Below, in pieces: positions 45,680 to 58,267 of a stretch of 64,000 nt of DNA. The position numbers were made by a program, and so were the translations under genes. Position 1 is the stretch's first letter. Every line of letters starts with the position of its first letter. The notes under the pieces were generated by a model. That model was not told where the DNA came from and made no database searches. It saw only the letters and a list, made by a program, of their open reading frames with translations. The DNA is from Dipteris shenzhenensis (taxonomy: Eukaryota; Polypodiophyta; Polypodiopsida; Gleicheniales): NCBI GenBank assembly GCA_047967505.1, contig CM106539.1; one strand, given 5' to 3'.

Positions 45680-46147
45680 TTCAATTGGTGTATAGCCTTG
45701 AAGTAGTGGTCCCACTGGAGTTTGTCATACCAAGCTTACACATGACAATGCAAGAATGCATAGATGACCATGAGTCCCTCAAAGAAAGACTCTATTAATT
45801 GGGTGGAAAAGCATGTAGAGACAAGGTTAAATGCCTATCATGCCATAAGAGTACAAAAACAAATAAGGAAGGCATGGTTTGATAGAAACCTTAAAGATAA
45901 AGAGATAAGGGAAGGTGACCTAGTTCTACTCTACAATGCCAAGGTCTACAAGGGCAAACTGAAATATCTAGTTGAAGGACCTTATAGAGTAAAAAAGATG
46001 AATCCCATTGGAGCTGTGTTGCTAGAAACATTGGATGGAGTCGAATTTACCACAACAATAAACGGGAGCCGATTGAAGCGCTACTACATCAACACACAAG
46101 ACATCTTCAACAATAAGGAAGATTTGGGAGCCCCAAGTCTTCCATAA
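45680..46147 (+). pseudogene. pol: Ty3/gypsy pol, integrase C-terminus
   Basis: 45680-45790 reads FQLVYSLEVVVPLEFVIPSL, the end of the integrase core. After a frameshift the frame to 46147 gives NAYHAIRVQKQIRKAWFDRN then EGDLVLLYNAKVYKGKLKYL, EGPYRVKKMNPIG and NGSRLKRYY, i.e. the GPY/F-type module at the integrase C-terminus of plant Ty3/gypsy elements. No RT or LTR of this element was found upstream, so it is a truncated copy. Confidence 0.8.
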
Positions 46148-46149
46148 TT

Positions 46150-46890
46150 AGTATTAGATTGATCACAAGTACTCACTAGCATATGTACATCTTCGTACAT
46201 ATCAGTAGCATCAACCAATTTCAACCTAGGGCTCAAAGGTGATCCTGAGTCCTACTTGCCCTATGAAATTCTAGAAAAATAAGCATTTAGTTAGTCCCTA
46301 CCTAGTTATTAGGTCATGTGCACTCATAGACTTTCGCATAGACACATAGTAGATTGCATCAATAATTGTGCCACACACTTTCATTCCACACCCTCAAAAC
46401 ATGTGCTAAAATCACATCCTCACACTACACAAACACAACTGGCATACATGCATACCAACTAATCTAATGTTCAATGGTACACCCTATGATGCATGTTCAG
46501 AAGCCATGTTGGCACTAAAGAGGATTTAAAGAAAGAGCCCATAGCCTCAGCCATGAGATGCCTACGAGAGTTCGCAACCATCTTCCCACAAGACCCCTGC
46601 CAGAGTTCGCAACCATTTTCCTCCTCTAAACCAAGGTGACCACATGCATTTGTGGTTAATAGTGTAGCTCCAATGAGGATTTTGTGCATGACATGGAAAC
46701 AAAAGAGGCACAAATGCCACCCCAATCACCACCCGACTTGACAACATAATTCCATATTGTATCAGCTTTTAGTATATGTTTTTGGATTTTTAAATGCAAA
46801 TGATTTTCTTGTCAGATTGAGGTCCGACTTGTCTACAGCTGTCACAAGACAATCCCACATGGTTTTGAATGTCAAATTTTAAAGTCTGAC
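46150..46890. other. non-coding, likely flank of the gypsy fragment
   Basis: No frame with domain features. Could contain the gypsy 3' LTR but no duplicate is available for comparison. Confidence 0.35.
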
Positions 46891-46959
46891 CCAGTTGACA
46901 CTTCTTCAGGAGACTATCAACATATTTGAGTTGACTCATGAATGTGCTATCTGAATCTC

Positions 46960-47760
46960 TCTAGAACTCAATTCCAAGACAATAGTGCATAAAGTCCAAG
47001 ATCTTTCATGTTAAACTCTGTAGATAAGTCTTGTTTCAACTTTTTGATGAAGTTATCCTTACTTCTAGTCAGAATCAGATCATCTATGTACAAAAGTGCA
47101 ATATTAATGTCTTCCCCTTGAACTTTGTAATAGAGAGTAAGATCTGCATTGGACTTCATGTATCCTAGATCAGTAAAATACTTGTTAATTCTATTGTACC
47201 AACTTCTGAGTGCTTGCTTTAAGCCGTAAAGACTTTTCTTAAGATGGAAAACCTAATTCTCTTTTCCTTGTTCAACATAACCTTTTGGTTGTTGCATGTA
47301 GACTTCCTCATCTAGGTAACCATTGAGAAATGCATTCTTAACATCAAGCTGGTACATATTCCATCTACTGAGCATCATTAGTGATATCAAGAACCATATG
47401 GAATCCATCTTTGCTAGTGGAGCATAAGTCTCATCATAGTCCTAACCCTATTGCTGTGCAAATTCTTTTGCAACTAGTCTGGCTTTGTATCTTTGAATAC
47501 TTCCATCTGGATTGTACTTCACTTTGGATAACCATTTGTTTGTTATGGCCTTATTTCTTGGTGGAAGGTCACATAATTCCCAAGTATTATTCTTGTACAA
47601 AGCATCCATTTCTTCATCATTCATAGTAATTTGCCATTCTATCTTGTCAACTACATCTTCGACGTACACTGGCTCTTCTGTAGCCATGATGGTAGTCATA
47701 AGAGCATAGTTGGTGGTTTCAACATGAATTGCTTTGCATTTCTCAGCATATATCAATATG
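46960..47760 (-). pseudogene. pol: copia family B reverse transcriptase fragment
   Basis: 47448-47756 encodes the RT N-terminus (MDALYKNNTWELCDLPP, KYNPDGSIQRYKARLVAKEF). 46968-47159 encodes GEDINIALLYIDDLILTRSK with the catalytic YIDD box at about 47079-47090. Frames in between are broken. The coding match ends at about 46900, before the connection and RNase H domains. Confidence 0.8.
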
Positions 47761-49129
47761 CATGGTGGTCTGCTTTCCCTAGTAGACCATCAAAATTGAT
47801 GTGGTTCTTCTCGGGGTGTTTCTAGCAATTCTTGCTCTTCTTCATCAGCCTTTTTTGTAGATGACTATGAAATCCGTGCGTCTATCTCCTATGTATTTGA
47901 GGTTTTCCATTCTGATTTCTCATTGAAGATTACATCTCTGGAGATAATCACCTTGCGGTTGATGGGATCATACAACTTGTATGCTTTGCTTTCTTCACTG
48001 TAGCTAACCATGATGCATTTACCTGACTTCACATCCAATTTCTTGCGATGGTCATCATGCATGTGGGCATATGCTATGTAACCAAATATGCGGAGATGCC
48101 TAATGCATGGCTTGTGTCCAGTGAATGCTTCATAAGGTGTGATACCTTGAATCAGATCAGTAGGAAGCCAATTAAGCTAGTAGTTTATAGTGGCTATTGC
48201 TTCTGCCCAATACTGATTCAAAATATGCTTCTCACTAAGCATTGCTCTAGCACTGTCTGCTAAAGTACCATTATTTCTTTCAACTCTTGCATTTTGCTAA
48301 GGAGTATCTGCACAAGTGAATTGTCTTCAAATGTAGTGACTTCTGCAAAAGTTCATGAATGCTAAAGACATGTATTCACCTCCCCTATCTGATCTCATGA
48401 CTTTGATCTTTCTGCCTGTCTGGTTTTCTACCATGGCTTTGAATTCTTAAAATCTGGAAAAGACCTCATATTTCTCTTTCAGAAAGTAGACCCAACAATA
48501 TTTGCTATAGTCATTGATGAAATTCAAGTAGTAAAGTGAACCATTGATGCTGCGGGTTTGGGCATAACCCCACACATCTGTATGTATCAAATCAAGAATA
48601 TCTCTTGCTTGAGAGGTGCCTCTACAAAAGTTGGTTCGCTTTTTTTGGCCAGAGCATCATGCTTCACAAACTTTTCCAAGAAACTGTAGCTTAGAAATCC
48701 TAATTGGCATGTTTTGATTCTTGAGATCTAGTAAGCTCTTTCCCTCGATTACTGTTGGATCGACCACCTTGGTTGCGGCAATCTCTTTCATAGTGTCCAA
48801 AGTTATGACTATAGTTGCACTGGATGTTTGACACATTGGTGGATGCATTTCCTCATCCTTGGAATCTTTCTTGAATGAAATGATTTCCTCTTTGCTGATG
48901 CTGATTTTGCTGAGGATGATGCTATGCTGATTTTGACTTTACTGATGACTTTGTTGCTAATGATGACCACTTCGTTGGAATGATCTACCTTTGCCTCTAC
49001 CTCTTCCTCTCTGCCTCTACCTCTGCTTCTACTTCTATCTGAAGCTATGAATGCTTGATAATTGTAATGACCTTTGTGTCCATGAATGGCTTGTGTCTTG
49101 AGTTCTTCACCAAGTAAAACTGAGTGAAG

Positions 49130-49780
49130 TTCTTATAGTGTCAAAATTTGATGTTGAATGGCAATACTCTGGACTAGATTCTCGTATCCCTCTCCTAGTC
49201 CATTCAGGATGACTTGAAACATTTTTGTTGGATTCATGGTCTCTCCTACTACTACGAGTTGATTGTTATAGTCTTTGATCTTGAGTATGTAAGCATGACC
49301 AGTTTTGCTGTTGTTGCAAAAACGTTGGTTGATTTGGTTCCTCAATGTGAGAATCCTGGAAGTGTTCTTGGACTCATAGAGAGCTGCAAACATATCCCAT
49401 GCTTCTTTTGATGTCTTGATGGTGTTGAGCTATCCTAGCATGACATCTTGCACATTTTTCTTGATCAGGATATGCATAATTGTCTTTCTTATCCCATTCT
49501 TCCTGTGCTTGGGCAATGGCAAGATCTGCTATAGGCACAGAAACTACTGGTGTAGGTAGAGATCCCACTATAGATCTCATTATGCTGCTAGTGCTGTGAC
49601 AATAGATGGAGTAGAGCTACTACTGGCTAGATCATCCAATGGTCTAGGTGTAGATCCATTAATATACTCCCATTTGTCTTGAAGTACAAGAATGGTCTCC
49701 ATTTAGTATTTCCATGTGCCGTAATTGGAGTTTTCTAGCTTAGCAGATGCCTCCAGATTGAGGTTGCTAGTGGTAGACAT
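49130..49780 (-). pseudogene. gag: copia family B gag
   Basis: Starts MSTTSNLNLEASAKL at 49780 and continues through several stops. The frame 49133-49393 encodes the capsid part (FAALYESKNTSRILTLRNQI, GETMNPTKMFQVILNGLGEG). The same start is found at 53325 on the other strand. Confidence 0.75.
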
Positions 49781-50770
49781 GGTGCAAGAAGTGTACTCAA
49801 AGTGTTTGTGAAATCATTGTCTGAATCAACTGGTGCAAAACATTGACTATGGTGGCAAGTGAAATCTGAACTATCAGTGAAGGTAGAACTATAATATATA
49901 ATCCAATCTATTACAAGGCTTGTGGCAAATGATGCCAGGAATAGCCAAGAGGCTTTACAAGGCTGGGATAAAGTGCACAATGCCATGAAATAGCCAAATA
50001 GGTTTTACAATGATGGCATGTGGGTGTGAAATCAAATCATGTGCTATCTGCCCACTGAACAATCAGTCAATGCCTTTGAACTCTCTAAAGTCTGCTCACT
50101 GAACTGATGAATGTCAGGTTTTAGGTAATGTGATGATGTGAAACCATATGTGAGTGTAGGGACTAACTCTGAGTAGGAACTAGTCGAGAATTTGGGCATG
50201 GCTTAGATTGGCAACTTGGAGAAATTCAAATCATCTCCTCTATGGTGATCTAGTCTACTCTGATCTAGATCCAGACCAACCCTCGATTAAAGAAAAGAAC
50301 AGCAAATAGTTTCTTTTTCTTTGGTTCTTTTTATGTGTTGGGTCAAATGCATCGATGTAGAGGCTGATGTGTGTGTAGAAAGTGGATTTGTCAGCAAGGC
50401 TCAAAAGTGAGTCATACTTGCACCAAAATGTGCACGTGATGTCATGAGCATGTAGAGCACACAAAATTGAGTGCTTTTTCTTTTTGGAGAGCCCTCAAAT
50501 TCTTCCTAGATCAAGAGATACGGCTTGATCTATGTGGAGGCAAAAAAAGGGTGCAAAGTGCTCAATGATGATGTGGCAGCCAGGGGGTCACATGCGGTGA
50601 CTGTGCCTATGAAGGGGTGGGCCTCTGGGGCACTATGTGAAGATGTGGCAGGCAGGTGCACAAGGAGTGTGCCTGGTAGGGGTACAGTGTGCCTGCAAGG
50701 GGTAGTGTTGATCGAACAGCTGAGGTGGCATTGACTGACTTAACCCAAGGTCAGGTTCGACAAGGCCACG

Positions 50771-52369
50771 ATTCTACACAGATAGATGGCTTCAAGCAAC
50801 AGCTGCTGCTACAATGCTCCAAATGACTGCATCAAAGGTGCCATCCAACAGTGCAGCAAACAATAACCTCATCCTCTCCCACGGATCGGCAAACGAGCCC
50901 CCTTCAACAACTCTTAGCTAGATAAGCACCTAGCTGCTCGCTCAACTACAACTCTATAGTAGTTGACTCATAGCAAGTAACGACTATACATACTCGGCCC
51001 CTATAGCATACTCTTGCAAAGCATCCATAGCTTCTTTAATCACCATCAACCAAAAGGCTCAACGAACCTCCAACCAGGGCTCAGGCAACTCTTCTCCGAG
51101 CAACATACTCTTCTCTGGCTCTATGGCTCATTGACCTAGGGTGCCAACTCAATATGTAATATGTTACTACCCTCGTCCAAAATCCAAGGTATGGGGGGAC
51201 AAGGTCCATATATAATATGCATGGATTTCCTTTAAAAATTTCAAATATACAAGGGAAAAATTTCATGTCCCCCCTCCCACAAAATATAAGATATGTACCT
51301 TGAAAAGTATGCAAGATTTTAAGTTTGTACATATTTTTCATAATATGTGAGGCCCAAGGGGGGGGTTCTTTTGGATGACAGGGGGTAGAACAAAAATAAC
51401 ACTAAAATATGAAAACCCATCTCCTTTCAAATTAATGTAACTTTTTCATGTGTTACCCAAATTTCAAGGTGTAAAGCCATATTTGAAGCTCTTTTAGTGT
51501 AGAACACAACCATCTTAGATTTTGATAGGTATTCTTACTAAAGGAAGTTGGCACCCCAGGCTCATTGATTGCAGCTGCACTTTTAGTAAACAAAGACCAA
51601 ATTGCTTCTATGGCCCATAGACGTGCAAATCCAAGCACTTGCACATATGGCAGACTTGATTGAGGTGACTCACACGGCCAACTAAGGCACACCCCAACTC
51701 CTATGACCTTCATTTGGTCTTCACAATGAAAAACTCCTAGCACACAGCATGCATATGCTCCAACAACTACAATGCTCCATCAGCCACCACGACTCCATCA
51801 ACCACATGCTCCCAACAAATCACCACCTCTATGACCTCCACAATGACTTCTACAAATGAAAGCGTGGGAGACAAGAAGGTTGTAGCACAACTAAGGGACA
51901 TGCACACAACATCCAGCTGGAGGCAGAAATGATATGGTAGTTGTTGATAGAGAAAGCAATGCTGAGGACATCTTCAGTATGGCCAACGAAACAACAACTA
52001 GATGCTACACCTACTGGCAAGGCCACTCTAACACCTCTCCATCATCACACAAAGGCTTGTTGAACGGATGAAATCTTGAAAAAGATTTCGTCGATTCCAA
52101 ACAGATTCCGGCTAACCATGATTGCGACACGTGGTCACAGTCTTATCCTCACCTAGGATCACCCCATCCTTTGGGCTTGGGTCAACAAGCTGCCACATGA
52201 AATCCTTACCCTTATCCATAGTGCCACATCACACATGTCCACATCAACACTGGGGTCCCTTGAGACATGTCATCATATCCAATTCCCATGTCATCATCTA
52301 AGTCCTCTATCCACATCAACAGCCATATCACCCTATCCAGTCATCTACCAGCTTTCACTGCCACATCAT
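50771..52369. other. 1.6 kb spacer between head-to-head copia copies
   Basis: C-rich, CTCCA-biased sequence without genes. A short motif (GATGAAATCTTGAAAAAGAT, then CACGTGGTCAC) at 52067-52140 has a counterpart at 55815-55865 inside the composite element. Confidence 0.5.
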
Positions 52370-53730
52370 CCTGGCCAAGTTAGCAGGACACCTCATCAGT
52401 CAAAGTCAAACTACCACTTCAGCACTACCACATGGAAATCCCTTATTAAGCACAGTAACCGCTCTGCAGGCACATTGTGCACATTGCCTCTTGATACCTC
52501 ATTAGTGCCCCAGAGGAACCCCTCTTGCCTAGCACATTTCTGCATGTGACCCCACTTGACATCATCATCATTTTTCACCTTTTTTTCCCCTCCACCTTGA
52601 TCAAGCGATATCTCTTGATCTAGGAAGAAATTGAGGATGCTCCAAAAAGGACAAATGCTTGATTTTTTGTGCTCTACATGCTCATTACATCATATGCACA
52701 TTTTGGTACAAGTATCACACACTTTTGAGCCTCGATGACAAATTCACTTCTTGCATGCACATTAGCCTCTATATCGATGCATCTTACCCAGCACCTAAAA
52801 CGAACAAAGAAAATGAATTATTTGCTACTTTTTCATTGCTCGATGGCTGGTCTAGATCTAGATCAAAGTAGGTTAGATCATCTTAAGAGGAGAGAACTCC
52901 AAAGCAGCCAATCAAAGCCATGACCAAAAATTCCCAAATGGAGTCAGTCCCTTCGTTCACATGCGGTTTCACATCATTACATTTCCTGAAACCCGACCAT
53001 CATCAGTCTATGAGCAGACTTTAGAGCTTTTGGAGGAATGGGCCGATTGATCATCAGTGGGTAGATTGCACATTTTCTCATTTTACACACACATGCCACT
53101 ATTTTAAAGCCTATTTGACTATTTTTTGGCATTGTAAACATCATTTAAGCCTTGTAAAGCCTCTTGGCTATTCTTGGCATCGTTTGCCACAAACCTTGTA
53201 ACAGATTGGATTATATATTGTAGTTCTATCTTCACCGATAGTTTAGATTTAATTGATATAGATAGTGTATTGTAATTGATTCAGACAGTGATTTCACAAC
53301 AAATTGAGTACATTTTCTAGCACCATGTCTACCACTAGCAACCTCAATTTGGAGGCATCTGCTAAGCTAGACAATTCCAACTATGGCACATGGAAATACC
53401 GAATGGAGACCATTCTTATACTTTAAGACAAATGGGAGTATGTCGATGGGTCTACACCCAGACCATTAGATGGTCCAGCAGCAACTCCCACCGTTGCCAT
53501 AACACAAGCAGCGGTATCTATGCCTGCACCACCAATGTTTGCACCTACAATAGATCCTACCATTTCCCAAGCACAGGTAGAATGGGACAAGAAAGACAAA
53601 TATGCATATCATTTAATCAAGTAGAAGGTGCAAGATGTTATGCTATGATAGCTCAACATAGTGAAGACATCAAAAGAAGCATGGGACATGTTCGCAGCTC
53701 TTAGGGTGTCACCAACCCAAAAGAACTAAC
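52370..53730 (+). mobile_element. truncated copia family B 5' part (leader plus gag), plus strand
   Basis: The leader (52370-53324) and gag start (ATG 53325, MSTTSNLNLEASAKLDNSNY) mirror the minus-strand copy at 50770-49400. Shared blocks include GTGCCCCAGAGG, GCATGTGACCCC and CTCTTGATCTAGGAAGAA. Gag is broken by stops and ends at about 53700 without pol. Confidence 0.75.
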
Positions 53731-54254
53731 AGCAATGTCAAAGGTATGTTGTAGTAGAGTAATCTCTATCATATGATGCAGTGTCAAAGAAGACCGCATA
53801 GTCAGTGTGGACAAAGTGATCCAGGGGCTGAAAATTTGGCGCCAAAGGTGTAGGTATGATACTCTACTCTGTTGATGAAGAGGCTCGTACAAATGACAAG
53901 GTATAAGAACCTGTCCAACCTGTATACTCAACCATCATGAACTGAAGGTGATTTGATGTGTGCATGGCTAAACATCCATCGGCATGGGATGTAGCATCTA
54001 TCATAGGCTTGTTAAGAAGGAGCTAATAGTGTAAAGGCCTAGAAGCCTAAAATACAATTGAAAACATAAGATATCCCTGAGGCATATGAGGTGTCGAATG
54101 CTAATGTAGCAATTGATCTGAAGTCTTGGGTCCAACCACTAATCTGCATCAAGTATGGACTGTATACGATAGCCATAAGTGCATGTTGAAACACTGAGTC
54201 TCCATAAAGTGCACTATGGCTGAACCTGATGATGTCCACTACACTGGGCAAAAC
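53731..54254. other. flank of composite element, no gene seen
   Basis: Short frames only. The last five bases, AAAAC (54250-54254), are a probable target-site copy. Confidence 0.5.
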
Positions 54255-54511
54255 TGTTGAGAGTTCATACTCAACATCATGTGATCACGTGTGCATAGCA
54301 CCATCATGTGATCATATGTGCATAGCACTAACCCAATAGAGTGCTATAAAGGAAAGGGTTAGATTCCCTAACCCTAACCCTAAATGGGTTTGTATATATT
54401 CTATTTTTTTAACTAAATCTAGTGTACAGTTAGTCATTTGTGGTGTGCTCTCTAGCTGTGCCCTCTCTCCTCATCTCCACTCTTCTCCTCTCCCCTCTTC
54501 ATATTTTGTCA
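54255..54511 (+). repeat. 5' LTR of composite element
   Basis: 257 bp, TG...CA. It opens with a small palindrome (TGTTGAGAG...CTCAACA), has a near-duplicated 27 bp U3 segment (CATCATGTGATCA..GTGCATAGCAC twice), a TATAAAGG box at 54345-54352 and CCCTAACCCTAACCCTAAA at 54366-54384. Compared with the 3' LTR I count 5 substitutions and 4 indels. Confidence 0.92.
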
Positions 54512-54523
54512 TGGTATCAGAGC
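54512..54523 (+). other. primer binding site
   Basis: TGGTATCAGAGC immediately after the LTR, the usual initiator-tRNA-Met site of plant copia elements. Confidence 0.92.
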
Positions 54524-56368
54524 ATGGTTCTGCCTTTCGCTGAGGCACCATCCTTCTTGTGAGAGTGATTGAGAGGTTGAGAGATCGAGAGAGATTGAGC
54601 GTTCATCTTTCATTCCATTGATGAAAGACTTTCATTCTTGAGAGAAAATTCTGTCCGTTGGAAGAAGATTTCTGTTCATCTTCGAGAGAGATCTTTGAGA
54701 GGTACTGCGTATTCTAAGAGAAAGTTCTCTAGATTGAGAGAGAGAGACAGCAAGCTTCTACAAGCCTCCATGCATGCTCCCTTACTCATAGGTATCAACG
54801 GGGGAGTACTGTAATAGGCTACCATAGCCAAAGCTAATCTCTACAGACCTCTCCAACTCTAAATCTATCGATAGATTTGCATACTGTGGAATTATGACCT
54901 GCTATAGCTCCTACAAACCGGACTTCCATATGTAACAAATATCTGGCCATGTGATAGTCACGATATCCCTTCAACGGCTTCACGAAAACAACGTTCTCCT
55001 TGCATTCGCCAATCGATTTTGGAGCAATCGACCTCCTAGCAATGTCCATCTACCAGAAGAAATAATAGGAGCACTGCTACCTCTCTTCTACCTATAGCAA
55101 CAGTGCCAAGAGCCCCAAGCTCATAGTCATCTCTTGTTCTAGCATCCACGGGCGACCTCTTACAATGAAACCTACAAGAGCTCTACGCTCAGTCGCTCCT
55201 CTATCAAAGTTGGCTCTAGCTCCATCGGCTCTACAACTGGCTCACCCGTAACCAGCCCCAACTCTAAGCTCATAGCCATAGCCTCCAAAGGTGACGCTCC
55301 ATCGACTTGGTAGCATTGCTCCAGAGGCCACAAAGCTCCAAGCTCTCCAGCAGCAAGTGCACATCAAACTCAGGCACATGGGCCACTCTATCAATTGCCG
55401 TAGGCTCCAAAACTTTGGTGCAATAGGCCCCAAAGCCCATTCGCGTCTCCATACTCAATCTGTAGGTCCTTCCAAGCACCTCGACTTCACGAGACTCTAG
55501 CACACCTAACTATTGTATCACAGGCTGCCCTAACTAGCAATGCCTCCACGACAGGTGATGAAATCTCCAAACAATCACCCTTTAATAGACTCCAAAGACT
55601 GTAGCGCCTACTCACACGTCGCCCTACCTCACCTAACGACTTGACGACCTTGTAAGCCATGGGCATAGGCTCTCCTACAGTGCTCTCGCTCCATGATGAG
55701 CTCATCTGCACAGCTCGGACTTGCGCTCCTCATCTCCTACAACGAGACGCCCGACAGGCTCCTTGCATAATCAGCACCAGCTTCATCTACAGCCACCGGT
55801 ACAACGCTTCTCATAGACGAAATCTAAAAGATTTCGATCGGTAGACTGCATCTCGACACGTGGCCACCCTTGGATAGGGTCTAGCTCTAAAAAATTAACA
55901 TGTCGCAGACCTTATCTACCACGTCAGTAGCCTCTCGCACATGCCACATCAACAAGAGGGCTTATCCTACCACATCACCCTTGCCAGCTCAGCAAGGTCC
56001 ACATCATCAGCCATGTCATCAATACCACATCAATAGGCCACGTCAGCCTACCAACTCATCTATCATGTTATTTGCCACATCATCATCATCAGTGACATGT
56101 CATCTACCATGTCATCACTTTGACCAGTCAACAGTCAACTATCACCTCATCAGTCGCAATAGTTGACCAGTCAACATTGCCACCTCAGCATCCCAATCAA
56201 CTGCCACATCATAAGTGCCACATGGCACACTGGACCTCTGCAGGCACACACAATGCTCCACAGTCACTGCATGTGACCACACTTGCCACCTCAGCACAGG
56301 GCTCTATTGGCACACCTCTTGCTAGGCACAGTGCCACATCATCACTGCATGTGACCCATAGTGACACT
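54524..56368 (+). other. leader of composite element, no coding frame
   Basis: 54560-54760 is GAGAG-rich leader. 54780-55860 is CTCTA/CTCC-biased with only artefactual frames. 55890-56360 is CCACATCA-type repeat. The motif pair at 55815-55865 resembles 52067-52140. Confidence 0.5.
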
Positions 56369-56588
56369 ATTGGGAATCAAGCTCTCGGTTATTGTTCTTG
56401 TTGTGTGAGTAGGTGAATAAGGTAAGTCACACTGACTCAACCATAGTTAGTTCTTATCTACTATGTATGGGTGTGACCTTAGTAGTGTTTAATTGTATTC
56501 TGTGGGGTGAATATGAGGTGAGTGTGCAGGCGATTGTTGCTCCCCCCTGGTTGCTTCCTATATCTCTCTTCTTGTTTTTTTCTTAATA
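56369..56588 (+). repeat. internal 5' LTR remnant of copia family A
   Basis: The sequence TATTGGGAATCAAGCTC through TTCTTAATA directly precedes a second primer binding site, so it is best read as family A's 5' LTR with mutated TG and CA ends. Length about 220 bp. No matching 3' LTR exists in the window. Confidence 0.6.
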
Positions 56589-56600
56589 TGGTATCAAAGC
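56589..56600 (+). other. second (internal) primer binding site
   Basis: TGGTATCAAAGC, one base off the TGGTATCAGAGC site at 54512. It marks the 5' end of the family A segment. Confidence 0.8.
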
Positions 56601-57093
56601 TACCGTTCCTTACCTTCTGGCTGCTTGTGGAAGCTTGTGGGAGTGCTTCTCTTGCTTTGAAGCTTTGAAGCGATGAAAAGAGATCTCGTTTTTTGGACTA
56701 AAGTAGTAATCTCTAGCTTCTGTTTGGCTTGGGAGCTGTCCAATTAATGTCTTCTTGCTAAGGGGAGATTGCTATTACCCATAGGTTGCTCATGGGAGAT
56801 GTATTTTGACAAAATACAACTCGTTTTTACTATTTGGGTGTGATAGAACGGAGCTGATCTCTTTTTCTGGACAACTACTACTTGATTTGAGCCAAGCAAG
56901 AGGTATATATAGTAGTAAGAAGCAAAAACGTCTCTCCAAACCTCATCGCCCAACTCTCTAGAGGTTGTTTGTGAAACATCTCTCCAAACCTCATCACCCA
57001 GCTCTCTGGAGGTTGTTAGTGACTGGAAAAAACTCTTTAACATCTCCTATCAAGTGAGGAGAACCTTCAGCTTGTAGATCTCATTTTTTTGCT

Positions 57094-57860
57094 TTGCTAG
57101 AAAGAAATGCTACTGCAAAACAAGTTAAGAATCATAAAGCTTTGGCTGGAAAGAGCACAGAGGGTACTTCCCTGGATTTTAATATCTATTTCAGATGCCA
57201 TGGTTATGCAAATTCTAAACTGCAAGTCTCCCAAGAATTCATGGGATATCTTGACAAGATATTATGGCACAACTACAAGTGCCAGGAAAATTCAGATGAA
57301 GCAAAAGTTCAACAATATGTCAAGGCGGGGTAGAACAATATAGGAGTACGTGACTAAAATTAAAACCATAACTAATCAATTAGCTTCTATTGATGCTTCT
57401 ATGGATGATGATGACATGGTTGCAGTCACTTTGAATGGACTTGGTCCTGAATATAAGTCTTTTGATACTTCTATTTCTGTGAGGCAGAATATGCCGGATT
57501 TCAATAAGCTTGTTGCTCTTTTGATCCATGAGGCATGAAGCATGGGTTGAATACTAATGGCAGTAGCTCAAGGAATAGTGATGCAGTGTTCTACTCTCAT
57601 CAGAGAGGCCATGGTGAACAATGACACAGAGGTTCATTCCGTGGTAGAGGTGATGGCAGGCATGTCCCTAAAACCGCTAGTCAGCAGTCACCTCAGAGAG
57701 GAGGTGGAGACTTTAGAGGTAGGGGGAGAGGTGCTTCTCATGGTAGAGGTACTTGGCAGCAACCGCAACAAACAGTGCATAATCCTAGGCAAGGTTGGCC
57801 ATATTGCCAAAGACTGTTTCAAGAAGCAAGCAAATCAAAGAGGAAAGGCAAATTAGCATG
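57094..57860 (+). pseudogene. gag: copia family A gag
   Basis: Frames 57107-57343 and 57350-57538 give capsid sequence (KSPKNSWDILTRYYGTTTSA, then YVTKIKTITNQLASIDAS and VAVTLNGLGPEYKSFDTSIS). A Gly/Arg-rich stretch encoded in shifted frames follows, and a damaged zinc knuckle QCIILGKVGHIAKDCFKK (second Cys lost) near 57770-57825. Confidence 0.8.
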
Positions 57861-57916
57861 GTCATTTTGCCTCTTCTAGTCATGCACGTGAAAGATCCTC
57901 AAATAAGCTATTTGCT

Positions 57917-58249
57917 ATGACACATGTGCAAAATCATAAGCCTACTAATGGTGGCTTGGATGACATATGGTATATTGATTCAGGAATATCTAATCACATG
58001 ACACCACATGGAGAGTGGTTTGATGAGATGACTCCTAATGTGCATGGTTATGTTTGCACAAGAGATAATACACAGTATGACATTACACACAAGGGTGTTG
58101 TGTCTCTGGTGATGCATGATGGTCAGACCAAGAAGCTGCATGAAGTGTTACATGTGCCTTCGATCACCAAGAACTTGTTGTCTGTTGGACAAATGGTTGA
58201 GCAGAACTTGCAAGTCTGGTTTAATAAGAATGGATGCTTCATTGAGTAG
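57917..58249 (+). pseudogene. pol: copia family A protease region
   Basis: DIWYIDSGISNHMTPHGEWF contains the D-S-G active-site triad of copia aspartic protease. LHEVLHVPSITKNLLSVGQM is the conserved downstream segment. The frame ends at TAG 58247-58249, which interrupts the polyprotein. Confidence 0.85.
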
Positions 58250-58267
58250 TTTGGTAATGGCTGCAAG

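Larger units (their letters stand above)
46900..50770 (-). mobile_element. truncated Ty1/copia element (family B), minus strand
   Basis: On the minus strand the order is 5' leader (50770-49781), gag (from ATG at 49780), zinc knuckle (about 48800), gag-pre-integrase (48740-48600), integrase remnants, and RT (47756-46900). It is closely related to the pol inside the composite element at 59.7-63.1 kb. The protease is missing through an internal deletion and RNase H and 3' LTR are absent. Many stops and frameshifts. Confidence 0.8.

Noticed and set aside
54834-55711. Overlapping ORFs on both strands within the composite element leader
   Set aside because: CTCTA-biased sequence without codon structure or domain; lies between PBS and gag where a leader is expected.
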